From assembly GCF_018612915.1 (NCBI RefSeq), contig NZ_JAGGRL010000001.1, positions 62,001 through 126,000 of the forward strand: 64,000 nt of DNA. Reading direction: 5' to 3'. Shown piece by piece: positions 38,242 through 46,371 of this stretch. Made by a program: the position numbers and the translations under genes. A model generated the notes under the pieces. It was not told the DNA's origin and searched no databases. It was given only the letters and a program-made list of their open reading frames with translations. This DNA comes from Stenotrophomonas sp. ISL-67. Lineage in GTDB: Bacteria; Pseudomonadota; Gammaproteobacteria; Xanthomonadales; Xanthomonadaceae. Numbering within the stretch: position 1 is the stretch's first letter; every line of letters begins with the position of its first letter.

Positions 38242-39633
38242 ATGTTCCAGACCCGCCTGCTACCCGCCACCACCGACCTGCTCGCGCTCCAGCGCCTGGC
38301 ACCGCAGCGTTACCCGCTGCTGATGGAATCCACCGCCTCGGGCACCGCCCAGGGCCGCTGGGACCTGCTGCTGATGGGCAACGGTGAATCACTGGCGCTG
38401 CATGCCGATGGCGTCGTGCGCGACCACGGCGGCGCTGCGCATGAAGGCCGCTTCCTGGACGTGCTTGACGCGCACTGGCACGCACTTCGGTTGCCGCGCG
38501 AGGGCACGCCTGATTCGCCTTCGCCAGTTCCTGGCGCAGGGCCCGGCCTGCCGTTCCGCGGCGGCTGGGCACTGATGCTCGATTACGAACTGGCGGCCCA
38601 GATCGAAACCGTGCTGACGCTCCCGGCACGCGCCGACGGCCTGCCCAGCGCGCTCGCGCTGCGCTGCCCGGCCGCGGTGCTGCACGACCGCGTACTGGGC
38701 CAGTTCCACGCGGTATGCGAAACCGGCCATGCCGCCCAGCTCGACACGCTCCTGCAGGACCTGGACGCCACCGCCACGCTGCCGGCGCTGCCGCAGTGGC
38801 AGCCACCGGCCGAGATGGAAGAGGATGCGCCAACGCGGTTCACCGACGGCGTGGGCAAGGTCATCGACTACCTGCGTGCCGGCGATGTGTTCCAGGTGAA
38901 CCTGTCGCGCCGCTGGGTCGCGCACTTCGATGACGCGCTCGCACCGCAGGCGCTGTACGCCCAGCTGCGCGTGGCCAACCCGGCGCCGTTTGCCGGCCTG
39001 TTCATCGCGCAGGGCAGGGCGGTGGTGAGCTCTTCACCGGAGCGCCTGGTGTCGGTGCATGGCGACGACGTGCAGACCCGCCCCATCGCCGGCACCCGCC
39101 CGCGCTTCGCAGGCGATGACGATGCCGAACGCATCCGCGAACTGGTCGGCCACCCCAAGGAACGCGCCGAACACGTGATGCTGATCGACCTGGAGCGCAA
39201 CGACCTGGGCCGCATCTGCACCGCCGGCAGCGTCGAAGTGGACGAACTCATGAGCGTGGAAAGCTACGCGCACGTGCACCACATCGTGAGCAACGTGCGT
39301 GGCCGCCTGCGCCCCGGCGTGAGCCCGGGCGAAGTGATCGCGGCCACCTTCCCCGGCGGCACCATTACCGGCTGCCCCAAGGTGCGCTGCATGCAGATCA
39401 TCGCCGAGCTCGAACAGACCGCACGCGGCGCCTACACCGGCGCGTTCGGCTGGTTGAACCGCGATGGCGACCTGGACCTGAACATCCTCATCCGCACCGC
39501 CGAAGTGGCCGGCACCCACGCCGCCTTCCGCACCGGTGCCGGCATCGTCGTCGATTCGGACCCGGTCAAGGAACTGGACGAAACCCGCGCCAAGGCCCGC
39601 GGCCTGATGCGCGCGCTGGGCCGCCACGACTGA
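38242..39633 (+). CDS. pabB: Aminodeoxychorismate synthase component I
   Basis: The 463-residue chorismate-binding enzyme makes 4-amino-4-deoxychorismate for folate. The C-terminal domain shows FQVNLSRRW, SSSPERLVSV, RPIAGTRPRF, KERAEHVMLIDLERNDLGR and FPGGTITGCPKVR, all anthranilate/PabB-family motifs. PIAGT with the Lys in ITGCPKVR favours PabB over TrpE. It occupies the spot taken by pabC in E. coli. Confidence 0.92.
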   Translation: MFQTRLLPATTDLLALQRLAPQRYPLLMESTASGTAQGRWDLLLMGNGESLALHADGVVRDHGGAAHEGRFLDVLDAHWHALRLPREGTPDSPSPVPGAGPGLPFRGGWALMLDYELAAQIETVLTLPARADGLPSALALRCPAAVLHDRVLGQFHAVCETGHAAQLDTLLQDLDATATLPALPQWQPPAEMEEDAPTRFTDGVGKVIDYLRAGDVFQVNLSRRWVAHFDDALAPQALYAQLRVANPAPFAGLFIAQGRAVVSSSPERLVSVHGDDVQTRPIAGTRPRFAGDDDAERIRELVGHPKERAEHVMLIDLERNDLGRICTAGSVEVDELMSVESYAHVHHIVSNVRGRLRPGVSPGEVIAATFPGGTITGCPKVRCMQIIAELEQTARGAYTGAFGWLNRDGDLDLNILIRTAEVAGTHAAFRTGAGIVVDSDPVKELDETRAKARGLMRALGRHD

Positions 39634-39682
39634 GCCAAGGTATGCTGTCGGGCGGGCCGTATGTGCGGTTCGGACACCGCGG

Positions 39683-39799
39683 GGACACGCATGGCGTGTC
39701 TTTACCGGTCGGCGCGGACTGTACCAACGCGTAGCGACACGCCATGCGTGTCCCACGCGGAAATGAACGAAACCGTAGCGCCACGCCCTGCGTGGCTGC
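39683..39799. repeat. Three GTAG-type REPs before mltG
   Basis: GGACACGCATGGCGTGTC...TACC (39683-39705), GTAGCGACACGCCATGCGTGTCCC (39731-39753) and GTAGCGCCACGCCCTGCGTGGC (39775-39799) fill the pabB-mltG gap; the first is inverted relative to the others. Confidence 0.8.
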
Positions 39800-39819
39800 A
39801 CCACCCCACCGAGGTACCC

Positions 39820-40878
39820 ATGGCAGGCGTAAAACGAGGTTGTCTCACCGTTCTGGGTGTGCTGCTGCTGGGCGCACTCCTGCTGGCCGCCGCAGGCGCA
39901 TGGTTCTGGCACAGCCAGAGCGGCTTCGCCGACACGCCCATCAGCCCCGAACAGGAGAGTGTTGTGATCGCCCCCGGCGATGGCCTGCAGACGGTCGTGC
40001 GCAAACTGCGCGACGCCGGCGTGGACGAAGGCAACGACACCCAATGGCAGCTGCTGGCCCGCCAGCTCGACGCCGCAGGCAAGCTCAAGGTCGGCGAATA
40101 CGCGCTGGATGCCACGCTCACCCCGCGCGAACTGCTCACCCGCATGCGCCAGGGCCGCACCCTGCAGCACCGCGTCACCATCGTCGAAGGCTGGAACATC
40201 CGCCAGCTGCGCGCGGCACTCAAGCGCGCCGATCCGCTCATCCACAAGACCAACGAACTGGACGACGCCGCGCTGATGAAGGCACTTGGCTTCCCCGGCC
40301 AGCACCCGGAAGGCCGCTTCCTGCCTGAAACCTATGTCTACCAGCGCGGCGACACCGACCTGGACGTGCTCAAACGCGCCCACGCCGCCATGGAAAAAGA
40401 GTTGGCCGCCGCGTGGGAAAACCGCGCCGACGACCTGCCGCTGAACTCGCCGTACGAGCTGCTGATCCTGGCCTCCATCATCGAAAAAGAAACCGCGCTG
40501 GCCAGCGAGCGGCCGCAGATTGCCGGTGTGTTCGCGCGCCGCCTGAAGATGGGCATGCGCCTGCAGACCGACCCCACCGTCATCTACGGCATCGGCAGCA
40601 GCTACGACGGCAACATCCGCAAGCGCGACCTCACCACCGACACGCCGTACAACACCTACACCCGTGCCGGGCTCACCCCCACGCCGATCGCCCTGCCGGG
40701 CCGCGACGCCCTGCAGGCCGCCGCACGTCCCGCAGCGGGTGATGCCCTGTACTTCGTGGCCGTGGGCGATGGCAGTGGCGCGCACGTGTTCTCGGCGACC
40801 TACACCGACCACAACACGGCCGTGGCGCGGTACCTGCAGCAACTGCGCCAGCGGCGCAGCCAGGCGGCCCCGCAATGA
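39820..40878 (+). CDS. mltG: Endolytic murein transglycosylase MltG
   Basis: The 352-residue protein has one N-terminal membrane helix (about 9-30) and a YceG-like domain. The catalytic glutamate lies in LILASIIEKET, followed by RLQTDPTVIYG and TYTRAGLTPTPIALPGRDAL. It cuts nascent peptidoglycan strands. The stop overlaps the tmk start by 4 bases (ATGA). Confidence 0.94.
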   Translation: MAGVKRGCLTVLGVLLLGALLLAAAGAWFWHSQSGFADTPISPEQESVVIAPGDGLQTVVRKLRDAGVDEGNDTQWQLLARQLDAAGKLKVGEYALDATLTPRELLTRMRQGRTLQHRVTIVEGWNIRQLRAALKRADPLIHKTNELDDAALMKALGFPGQHPEGRFLPETYVYQRGDTDLDVLKRAHAAMEKELAAAWENRADDLPLNSPYELLILASIIEKETALASERPQIAGVFARRLKMGMRLQTDPTVIYGIGSSYDGNIRKRDLTTDTPYNTYTRAGLTPTPIALPGRDALQAAARPAAGDALYFVAVGDGSGAHVFSATYTDHNTAVARYLQQLRQRRSQAAPQ

Positions 40879-41543
40879 GCCCCGCACTGCGCCGCCACCC
40901 GCGTTTCATCAGTCTGGAAGGCGGCGAGGGCGCCGGCAAGACCACTGCCCTCAATGCCATCCGCAGCGCCCTGCAGGCGCAGGGCCATGAGGTGGTGCTC
41001 ACCCGTGAACCCGGCGGAACCCCGCTGGCCGAGCGCATCCGTGCGCTGTTGCTGACCCCGGACGCGGAGATCGCCGCCGAGCCGCTCAGCGCCGAAGCCG
41101 AGCTGCTGCTGGTGTTCGCCGCCCGTGCCCAGCACGTGCGCCAGGTGATCGAGCCGGCCCTGCGCCGGGGCTGCTTCGTGCTCAGCGACCGCTTCACCGA
41201 TTCCAGCTACGCCTACCAGGGCGGCGGCCGTGGCCTGGAGCCGGCGTGGATCGCCGACCTGGAACGCCGGGCCGTGGGCCTGCTGCCCGGCCTGACCCTG
41301 CTGCTGGACGTGGACGTGGCCGTGGGTCGCGCCCGCGCCAACGGCCGCGACCTGTGGCCGGACCGCATCGAAAGCGAGCAGGACGATTTCTTCCAGCGTG
41401 TGCGTGCCGTGTTCCGCGAGCGCGCCACCCAGGACCCCACGCGTTTCCGCCTCATCGACGCCAGCCAGGACCAGGCCGGCGTGGCCGCCCAGGTGGTGGC
41501 CGCCATCGATGCGTGGCTGGCGCAGGAGCCGGGCAATGACTGA
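40875..41543 (+). CDS. tmk: Thymidylate kinase
   Basis: The 222-residue enzyme phosphorylates dTMP. It has the P-loop EGGEGAGKTT, the TREPGGTPLAERIR motif, DRFTDSSYAYQGGGRG and the LID-type segment ending DRIESEQDDFF. It overlaps both neighbours, so mltG-tmk-holB-pilZ is one translational unit. Confidence 0.95.
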   Translation: MSPALRRHPRFISLEGGEGAGKTTALNAIRSALQAQGHEVVLTREPGGTPLAERIRALLLTPDAEIAAEPLSAEAELLLVFAARAQHVRQVIEPALRRGCFVLSDRFTDSSYAYQGGGRGLEPAWIADLERRAVGLLPGLTLLLDVDVAVGRARANGRDLWPDRIESEQDDFFQRVRAVFRERATQDPTRFRLIDASQDQAGVAAQVVAAIDAWLAQEPGND

Positions 41544-42495
41544 CACGTTTTCCCCCTGGCAGCAGCGCGCCTATGACCAGACCATCGCCGCGCTCGACGC
41601 CGGCCGGCTTGGCCACGGCCTGCTGATCTGCGGCCCGGCCGGGCTGGGCAAGCGCGAGGTGGCGCTGCGCATGGCCAGCCACGTGCTGACCCGCGGCGAG
41701 CCGGCCGCTGCCCAGCGCGCCGCCCAGCTCATCGCTGCCGGCACCCACCCGGACCTGCAGCTGCTCTCGTTCATTCCGAACAAATCCGGCGACAAGCTGC
41801 GTACCGAGATCGTCATCGAGCAGGTGCGCGAGATCTCCCGGAAGCTCTCGCTCACCCCGCAGTACGGCATCGCCCAGGTGGTGGTGGTGGATCCGGCCGA
41901 CGCCATCAACCGCGCCGCCTGCAACGCCCTGCTCAAGACCCTGGAAGAGCCGCAGCCCGGCCGCTACCTGTGGTTGATCAGCAGCGACCCGGCGCGGCTG
42001 CCGGCCACCGTGCGCAGCCGCTGCCAGCGCCTGGAATTCAAGCTGCCGCCGCGCGGGGAAAGCCTGGCCTGGCTGCAGGCCCAGGGCCACAGCGAAACCA
42101 GCGCCCGCGAGGCCCTGGACGCCGCGCGCGGCCACCCCGGTCTGGCTGACGACTGGCTGCGCAACGACGGCCTGGCCCTGCGCCGGCAGGTCGCCAGCGA
42201 CCTGGAAGCGCTGGTGGCCGGGCGCTCGGGCGCGGTGGAACTGGCCCAGCGCTGGACCCAGGATGAGCACGCAGCGCTGCGCCTGCGCCATGCCGCCGAT
42301 CTGGCGCTGGCCCAGGCCACCGGGGGTGGCTTGACCGAACCCGAGCGATTGCACAAGCTGGGCGCCTGGTTCGACGCCGCCAACCGTACCCGCGATCTGT
42401 TGCGCACCACCGTGCGCGCCGACCTGGCGGTGGTGGAATTGTTGTTGGCCTGGAACAAGGTCAACGAGCGGCACGCAAAGGGGAATAGAGCATGA
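41536..42495 (+). CDS. holB: DNA polymerase III delta-prime subunit
   Basis: The 319-residue clamp-loader stator subunit has a degenerate P-loop (GPAGLGKRE), the segment [21 protein letters not shown] and SRCQRLEF. The P-loop Thr is replaced, as is usual for a subunit that does not hydrolyse ATP. The start overlaps tmk by 8 bases; the end overlaps pilZ by 4. Confidence 0.93.
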   Translation: MTDTFSPWQQRAYDQTIAALDAGRLGHGLLICGPAGLGKREVALRMASHVLTRGEPAAAQRAAQLIAAGTHPDLQLLSFIPNKSGDKLRTEIVIEQVREISRKLSLTPQYGIAQVVVVDPADAINRAACNALLKTLEEPQPGRYLWLISSDPARLPATVRSRCQRLEFKLPPRGESLAWLQAQGHSETSAREALDAARGHPGLADDWLRNDGLALRRQVASDLEALVAGRSGAVELAQRWTQDEHAALRLRHAADLALAQATGGGLTEPERLHKLGAWFDAANRTRDLLRTTVRADLAVVELLLAWNKVNERHAKGNRA

Positions 42496-42845
42496 GCGCC
42501 ACCAACGCCCGCCAGGGCATCCTGTCGCTGGCCGTCAAGGACAAAGCGGCGCTGTACAGCGCCTACATGCCGTTCGTGAAGAACGGCGGCATCTTCGTGC
42601 CCACCCCCAAGCGCTACTTCCTGGGCGATGAAGTGTTCCTGCTGCTGAGCCTGCCCGATTCCAGCGAGCGCCTGCCGGTGGCCGGCAAGGTGGTCTGGGT
42701 GACCCCGGCCGGTGCCCAGGGCAACCGCGCGGCGGGCATTGGCGTGCAGCTGGCCGACGGCCAGGAAGGCGAGAACGTGCGCAACAGGATCGAGACCGCG
42801 CTGGCCGGCACCCTGAACTCGGACAAGCCCACGCACACGATGTGA
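42492..42845 (+). CDS. pilZ: Type IV pilus assembly PilZ-domain protein
   Basis: The 117-residue single-domain PilZ protein starts MSATNARQGILSLAVKDKAALYSAYMPFVKNGGIFV. It lacks the RxxxR c-di-GMP motif of canonical PilZ domains, as known for the Xanthomonas/Pseudomonas PilZ needed for pilus biogenesis. It is coupled to holB (ATGA), the usual order. Confidence 0.93.
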   Translation: MSATNARQGILSLAVKDKAALYSAYMPFVKNGGIFVPTPKRYFLGDEVFLLLSLPDSSERLPVAGKVVWVTPAGAQGNRAAGIGVQLADGQEGENVRNRIETALAGTLNSDKPTHTM

Positions 42846-42864
42846 AGAAATTCACGCAAACCCG

Positions 42865-42892
42865 TTGACGCGAAATTTCGCCGCCCTATAAT
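42865..42892 (+). promoter_or_regulatory. Promoter of tRNA-Val(CAC)
   Basis: TTGACG (42865-42870) and a perfect TATAAT (42887-42892) are spaced by 16 bases, 18 bases upstream of the tRNA. Confidence 0.75.
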
Positions 42893-42910
42893 GAGCGGCT
42901 CAGCAGCATC

Positions 42911-42985
42911 GGGCGGTTAGCTCAGCGGTAGAGCATTGCCTTCACACGGCAAGGGTCACAAGTTCGAACCTTGTACCGCCCACCA
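42911..42985 (+). tRNA. tRNA-Val (CAC)
   Basis: The 75-nt cloverleaf has acceptor GGGCGGT/ACCGCCC, anticodon stem-loop TTGCCTTCACACGGCAA with anticodon CAC, and encoded CCA. The accessory island begins directly downstream. Confidence 0.94.
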
Positions 42986-43017
42986 TATAGAACCCTGATT
43001 TTTAAGGGTTAACGTCA

Positions 43018-43041
43018 AAGCCGGCCTTGAGCCGGCTTTTT
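43018..43041 (+). terminator. Terminator after tRNA-Val(CAC)
   Basis: AAGCCGGC/GCCGGCTT with a 5-base loop and a T run follows a smaller hairpin AACCCT...AGGGTT at 42991-43010. Confidence 0.8.
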
Positions 43042-43062
43042 CGTAAGCGCAGGGTAAGTGCG

Positions 43063-43410
43063 TCAGCCGCCAGCCGGGATGTGCTTCTCGATCCAGCCTT
43101 CCACGTCGCTCTCGAGCCAGAAGACGCTGCACCCGATCTTGATCTGCGCTGGGAAGAGACCGCGCTTCACGTGGTCGTAGATGGTGTTCTTTGGCAGGCC
43201 TGTCCGTTCGCTAACTTGGGCTCGCCGTAGCAGACGCCGAGGTTGGGGCTCGCTGCGGTTGATCAAAGGCTGCCGGACCGGCGGTGAAGCGGGTTTGGCC
43301 GTCTCGGCCTTCGCAATGGCCGTCACGACTCTGGCTGTGATGTCCTCTGCGAGGATGTCGATCAGCTCATGGATGGCGAACTGCAGGCGGGCGGCGCGGT
43401 TAACGGTCAT
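43063..43410 (-). CDS. AlpA-like excisionase/regulator (MerR-type HTH)
   Basis: The 115-residue protein has a C-terminal winged-helix segment of the AlpA type: LLRRAQVSERTGLPKNTIYDHVKRGLFP then SVFWLESDVEGWIEKHI. AlpA proteins control prophage or island integrases. The N-terminal half (1-55) is an unassigned helical stretch. AAGGAGG lies 5 bases before the ATG. No integrase is found beside it. Confidence 0.8.
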   Translation of the reverse strand: MTVNRAARLQFAIHELIDILAEDITARVVTAIAKAETAKPASPPVRQPLINRSEPQPRRLLRRAQVSERTGLPKNTIYDHVKRGLFPAQIKIGCSVFWLESDVEGWIEKHIPAGG

Positions 43411-43464
43411 GGGACCTCCTTGGTGAGTGGAGGTCCAGATTAAGCCGCGTTTGTAGCTCTGTTG

Positions 43465-44097
43465 TCAGCCTGGGGTGCCTTCGTCTTCGCGACCCTCGTT
43501 GGCCAAAAAATCATCGTGGGCGGCTTGTCTGGCTTCATTTTTCGCCTGATACGCTGCGTGCCTCTCGCGCAGCAGGCTCTCCGCGCTCCATCTTTCATGT
43601 GGCTTAGCAGGCATTCGAGTTTCCTTGCGAAGGTCCGAGGCTATGTCTGCCGCTCTCACTCCGATCTCAGCGAACCTCTCTTGTCGCGCGTCCATGTAGT
43701 CGCTGCCGTCGAAATCTCCCATCTCTGCAACGTGGTCAAGATACCCTTCCGCGTTTCGAAGCAGGAGCGGTATGGAGTGAATCGAATACATGAGTTCTGG
43801 AGAAATTGATCTCCACTCAACGTTCAGATCTGCAATCTGAAATTGGGGGGCCTCGGTCTGGGGGAAGTAGAACTCTTCGCCGCTATCACGTCTACCCGCC
43901 GCTTGGCCGAGAACAGTTCCGTTGTCTACTACCACGGCATAGCTCTCAGAGATAAATCTCTCCAGGCGCACCAGCACCAGAACCCCAAGGTGGGACGCGT
44001 CATGCTTTCTGGCGGCCTCCGATTTTCTGCGCTCACTGAAGTAAGTGGTTACCCAAACCACCAATGCACCCAGAACTGCTGCAAATACCTCCGACAT
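43465..44097 (-). CDS. Unknown membrane-anchored protein
   Basis: The 210-residue protein starts with one hydrophobic helix (MSEVFAAVLGALVVWVTTYF). A cytoplasmic-looking, charged helical region follows, with a C-terminal Lys/Glu/Ala-rich stretch. I recognise no domain. AGGGAG 5-6 bases upstream supports this start. Base composition is lower in GC than the core genes. It could be a phage-encoded or island cargo protein. Confidence 0.6.
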   Translation of the reverse strand: MSEVFAAVLGALVVWVTTYFSERRKSEAARKHDASHLGVLVLVRLERFISESYAVVVDNGTVLGQAAGRRDSGEEFYFPQTEAPQFQIADLNVEWRSISPELMYSIHSIPLLLRNAEGYLDHVAEMGDFDGSDYMDARQERFAEIGVRAADIASDLRKETRMPAKPHERWSAESLLRERHAAYQAKNEARQAAHDDFLANEGREDEGTPG

Positions 44098-44149
44098 GCG
44101 ATTCTCCCTGTTAACGGGTGAAATATCGCATATCTGCATGCCTTCAGAT

Positions 44150-44506
44150 TTACTGCTGATCCTCCGCCAAGGTGCCGCCGCTGATCACCGCGGAGCCCAC
44201 CAGCATCCCGAGCTCGTCATGCCCGCCGAACGCATACGGCACAGGGTTTCCCTGGGCCTGCGTGTTGACGGTGCCGTTCATGCTGAAGTTTGGGCAATTC
44301 TCGACCGCGTCCTGAGATCCAAGTCCCTTAGGCTGTGGGGACAGCATTTGGCCCCCCCCGATTGCCATCGCAGCACCCATTTGGACGAAGCCGACACCAG
44401 AGCCGGGGGCCACGATGTTCATCCACACGCCCACGACTATCAGGATGATCCCCAGCACCGTCTGCAGCACACCACCGCGCTTCGCCCCGTCAGCACTGTA
44501 GGGCAC
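44150..44506 (-). pseudogene. Phage tail assembly protein I, N-terminally truncated
   Basis: About 118 codons match the C-terminal half of lambda gpI-like tail assembly proteins: GAKRGGVLQTVLGIILIVVG, MAIGGGQMLSPQ, and GTVNTQAQGNPVPYAFGG followed by GSAVISGGTLAEDQ. In lambda gpI the corresponding parts are GAKSGGVFQIVLG, LGGVAQMLAP and NMVAQGNVLPVLYG. The open frame continues upstream to 44818, but that part is antisense to the micro-gene and does not resemble the family, so the phage N-terminal half is missing. Confidence 0.75.
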
Positions 44507-44545
44507 AGCCGCGCAGCGGGGGGCAAGTACCGCGCGCGTGGGATA

Positions 44546-44574
44546 TTGGCGGCTGAGCCCTTGGGGCCTAGGAT
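44546..44574 (+). promoter_or_regulatory. Candidate promoter for the proline-rich micro-gene
   Basis: TTGGCG (44546-44551) and TAGGAT (44569-44574) are spaced by 17 bases, 39 bases upstream of the ATG at 44614. Confidence 0.4.
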
Positions 44575-44613
44575 GGCGGTGCGACCCAACCATCCAATCC
44601 CAAGGGGCCAACC

Positions 44614-44730
44614 ATGAGCGATAAAAGCCAACGTCCGTCCAGTCCTCCAGGCGGCGACCACAAGCACAGCCATACGCCGCCGCCTGCGCGAAACCCGCCG
44701 CCGCCACCGCCCCCACCGCCGAAGAGATGA
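44614..44730 (+). CDS. Proline-rich 38-residue micro-protein
   Basis: ATG at 44614, preceded by AAGGGG, opens 38 codons ending TGA at 44730. The product is MSDKSQRPSSPPGGDHKHSH, then TPPPARN, nine consecutive prolines, KR. Fifteen or more of 38 residues are proline, so efficient translation would need EF-P. The next gene starts 4 bases after the stop, which suggests a two-gene transcript. I have no family name. Expression is inferred from the ribosome-binding site, promoter-like sequence and spacing. Confidence 0.5.
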   Translation: MSDKSQRPSSPPGGDHKHSHTPPPARNPPPPPPPPPKR

Positions 44731-44734
44731 CCCG

Positions 44735-45223
44735 ATGACCGCTGATGCCGACTACCCGCGCTCGCTCTATGAAGTCCGGATGGATATTTGCTACTACGCA
44801 AAGCTCCACGTCCTTCACGAGCGGCTCTACGCGCGTCTGGACAAGGGCATCAAGGCAATTGAGCTGATCGCCGGCAGTGGCGCCTTCTACGCTGTCACTG
44901 CCGGCTACACCGGCGCGACCAAGATCTGCGCGCTGGTCGTGACCACTTTTGCGCTGCTGAGCCTAGTGTATGACTACGGTGGACGCGCACGCGAGATGCG
45001 CGGGGCGGTACGCAACTACCTGCAGCTCCTGTCGGAAGTGGATCGAAAAGGGGCTACCGTTGCATCGCAGGACAAGCAGCTGGCCCAGGTGGGCAAAGAC
45101 GCGCCCACCACCATCAACGGTTTGGCCAAACCGGCCTACAACCAGAATCTGGCCTCGCACGGCCGCTACAGCTACGCGCTGCCGCTCAGCCGTTGGGAGC
45201 GTTTCCTGCAGGCTGTTGCCTGA
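44735..45223 (+). CDS. Two-helix membrane protein, SLATT-like layout
   Basis: The 162-residue protein has a helical N-terminus (1-37), two adjacent transmembrane helices (about 39-57, AIELIAGSGAFYAV; and 61-80, TKICALVVTTFALLSLV) and a charged C-terminal helix (YGGRAREMRGAVRNYLQLLSEVD) with a soluble tail. This layout resembles SLATT/2TM effectors of nucleotide-signal defence systems, though the match is architectural and not a motif match. It follows the proline-rich micro-gene by 4 bases and sits next to a phage tail remnant, a typical place for phage-carried accessory genes. Confidence 0.6.
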   Translation: MTADADYPRSLYEVRMDICYYAKLHVLHERLYARLDKGIKAIELIAGSGAFYAVTAGYTGATKICALVVTTFALLSLVYDYGGRAREMRGAVRNYLQLLSEVDRKGATVASQDKQLAQVGKDAPTTINGLAKPAYNQNLASHGRYSYALPLSRWERFLQAVA

Positions 45224-45238
45224 GATTCGAACGGTGCT

Positions 45239-45997
45239 CATGCGCTGAATACCCAGCACTTGATTGGCCTTGCCTGATGCGGGCTGTTCACCGCGCGGCT
45301 GCGGTGCAGCAACCGGGGCAGGCGAGCAGTGTCCAGGTCAGCCCAGTCGATGCCGGCAGGGCTGCGCCCTGCAGCTCAGCTACGCGCCGCACCTCAGGTA
45401 GGTTGAGGGCGGCCATGCCGGGTTGCGGGCGTGGCTGTGCAGCTGCCCGGCGGCGATGCCGGCGTCGACCACGCTCCAGAAGTCGGCCAGCACACCCTCG
45501 ACCCGCGAATCAGGGGCGCTGGGTACTTCTGGTACCGGCAGGCCCAGACCGAGCGACAGCTGGACGGCCTGGGCATGCAGGGCTCGACCTCCCCGCGGTA
45601 CAGACGATTGACCACGCGGGCGTGGGCGTTGTGCAGGGCGGCCGAGGTGCTGACGTGTGCTGCAGGCTGGGCCTGGCCGGTGACCAGGGCGTCGTAGGCG
45701 TCGATGACGGCTAGGTGGAACTCGGACGAGATCCACATTGCGTAGGCGTAGACCAACGGTTTGACGACGAAGGTGGATGGCGTGACGCCGCCGCGCTGGC
45801 TGACCAAAGCCGGAATTCCGGCTTTGGTCATTGCGATCTTTGCCATCTCAATGGTCTTTGAGTTCTCCGCCCATCGAGATGGCCTATGCCTGCTGCTACA
45901 GGCCGGAGGCTTGGTGAAGGTCGTTCAGACAGCAGCGCCCGACCGCGTCTCGGCGGATCTGCAGGTTTCCGATGAGCAGCGGTGCGGCGGCGTTCAT
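45239..45997 (-). pseudogene. KilA-N-type phage protein, multiply frameshifted
   Basis: Starting from ATG at 45997 the minus strand reads MNAAAPLLIGNLQIRRDAVGRCCLNDLHQASGL then stops. Shifting frame near 45895 continues RHRPSRWAENSKTIEMAKIAM, then GVTPSTFVVKPLVYAYAMWIS and EFHLAVIDAYDALVTG. Further frame changes near 45600 (to RVEGVLADFWSVVDAGIAAG), near 45385 (to LPEVRRVAELQGAALPAST) and near 45335 are needed to reach a final stop near 45239. LNDLH..SG and VYAYAMWIS..FHL are standard in phage KilA-N proteins. At least four frame breaks make it non-functional. Confidence 0.75.
45801..45830. repeat. 30-bp perfect palindrome inside the KilA-N remnant
   Basis: TGACCAAAGCCGGAA is followed immediately by its exact reverse complement with no spacer. 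It lies within the codons for AMTKAGIPALV of the KilA-N pseudogene. Confidence 0.9.
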
Positions 45998-46086
45998 GCG
46001 AGGTTCCTCGGCTGGAGATTGGGTGCGGGCAAGGCGGGGTGCCGCTGGGGCTGCGATGTCAAATTAATGTGCATACAATAAATGCC

Positions 46087-46371
46087 GTGGAAATCACCTA
46101 CGACGCCGCCAAGAACGCCCGCAACGTTGAAGAACGCGGCCTGTCCTTCGAGCTGGTGCATGCGTTCGATTTCCAGACCGCCTTGTTCGTCGTAGATGAC
46201 CGAAAGGAGTACGGCGAGGTGCGTTACCGGGGGCTTGGGCTGGTAGGCGAGCGGGTACATGCGCTGGTCTTCACCGAGACCTCCAAGGGCATCATGGTCA
46301 TCAGCTTCCGCAAGGCGAACAAACGAGAGGTCAAAAGCTATGAACAAGAACAAGAACAGCGACGCGCCTGA
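46087..46371 (+). CDS. brnT: BrnT family type II toxin (RelE-like ribonuclease)
   Basis: The 94-residue protein starts at GTG 46087 (VEITYDAAKNARNVEERGLSFE) and carries the BrnT layout: DAAKNARN.EERGLSFE, ALFVVDDRKEYGEVRYRGLGLVGERVHALVFTE, and ISFRKANKREVKSYE. BrnT cleaves mRNA and is neutralised by BrnA. It overlaps brnA by 32 bases. GTG is chosen because the upstream ATG at 46082 is out of frame and the frame further upstream is not BrnT-like. Confidence 0.9.
   Translation: MEITYDAAKNARNVEERGLSFELVHAFDFQTALFVVDDRKEYGEVRYRGLGLVGERVHALVFTETSKGIMVISFRKANKREVKSYEQEQEQRRA

Noticed and set aside
45222-45240. GATTCGAACGG after the two-helix gene as a tRNA-derived att remnant
   Set aside because: Only the generic TTCGAA core matches; the remaining bases differ from the tRNA.
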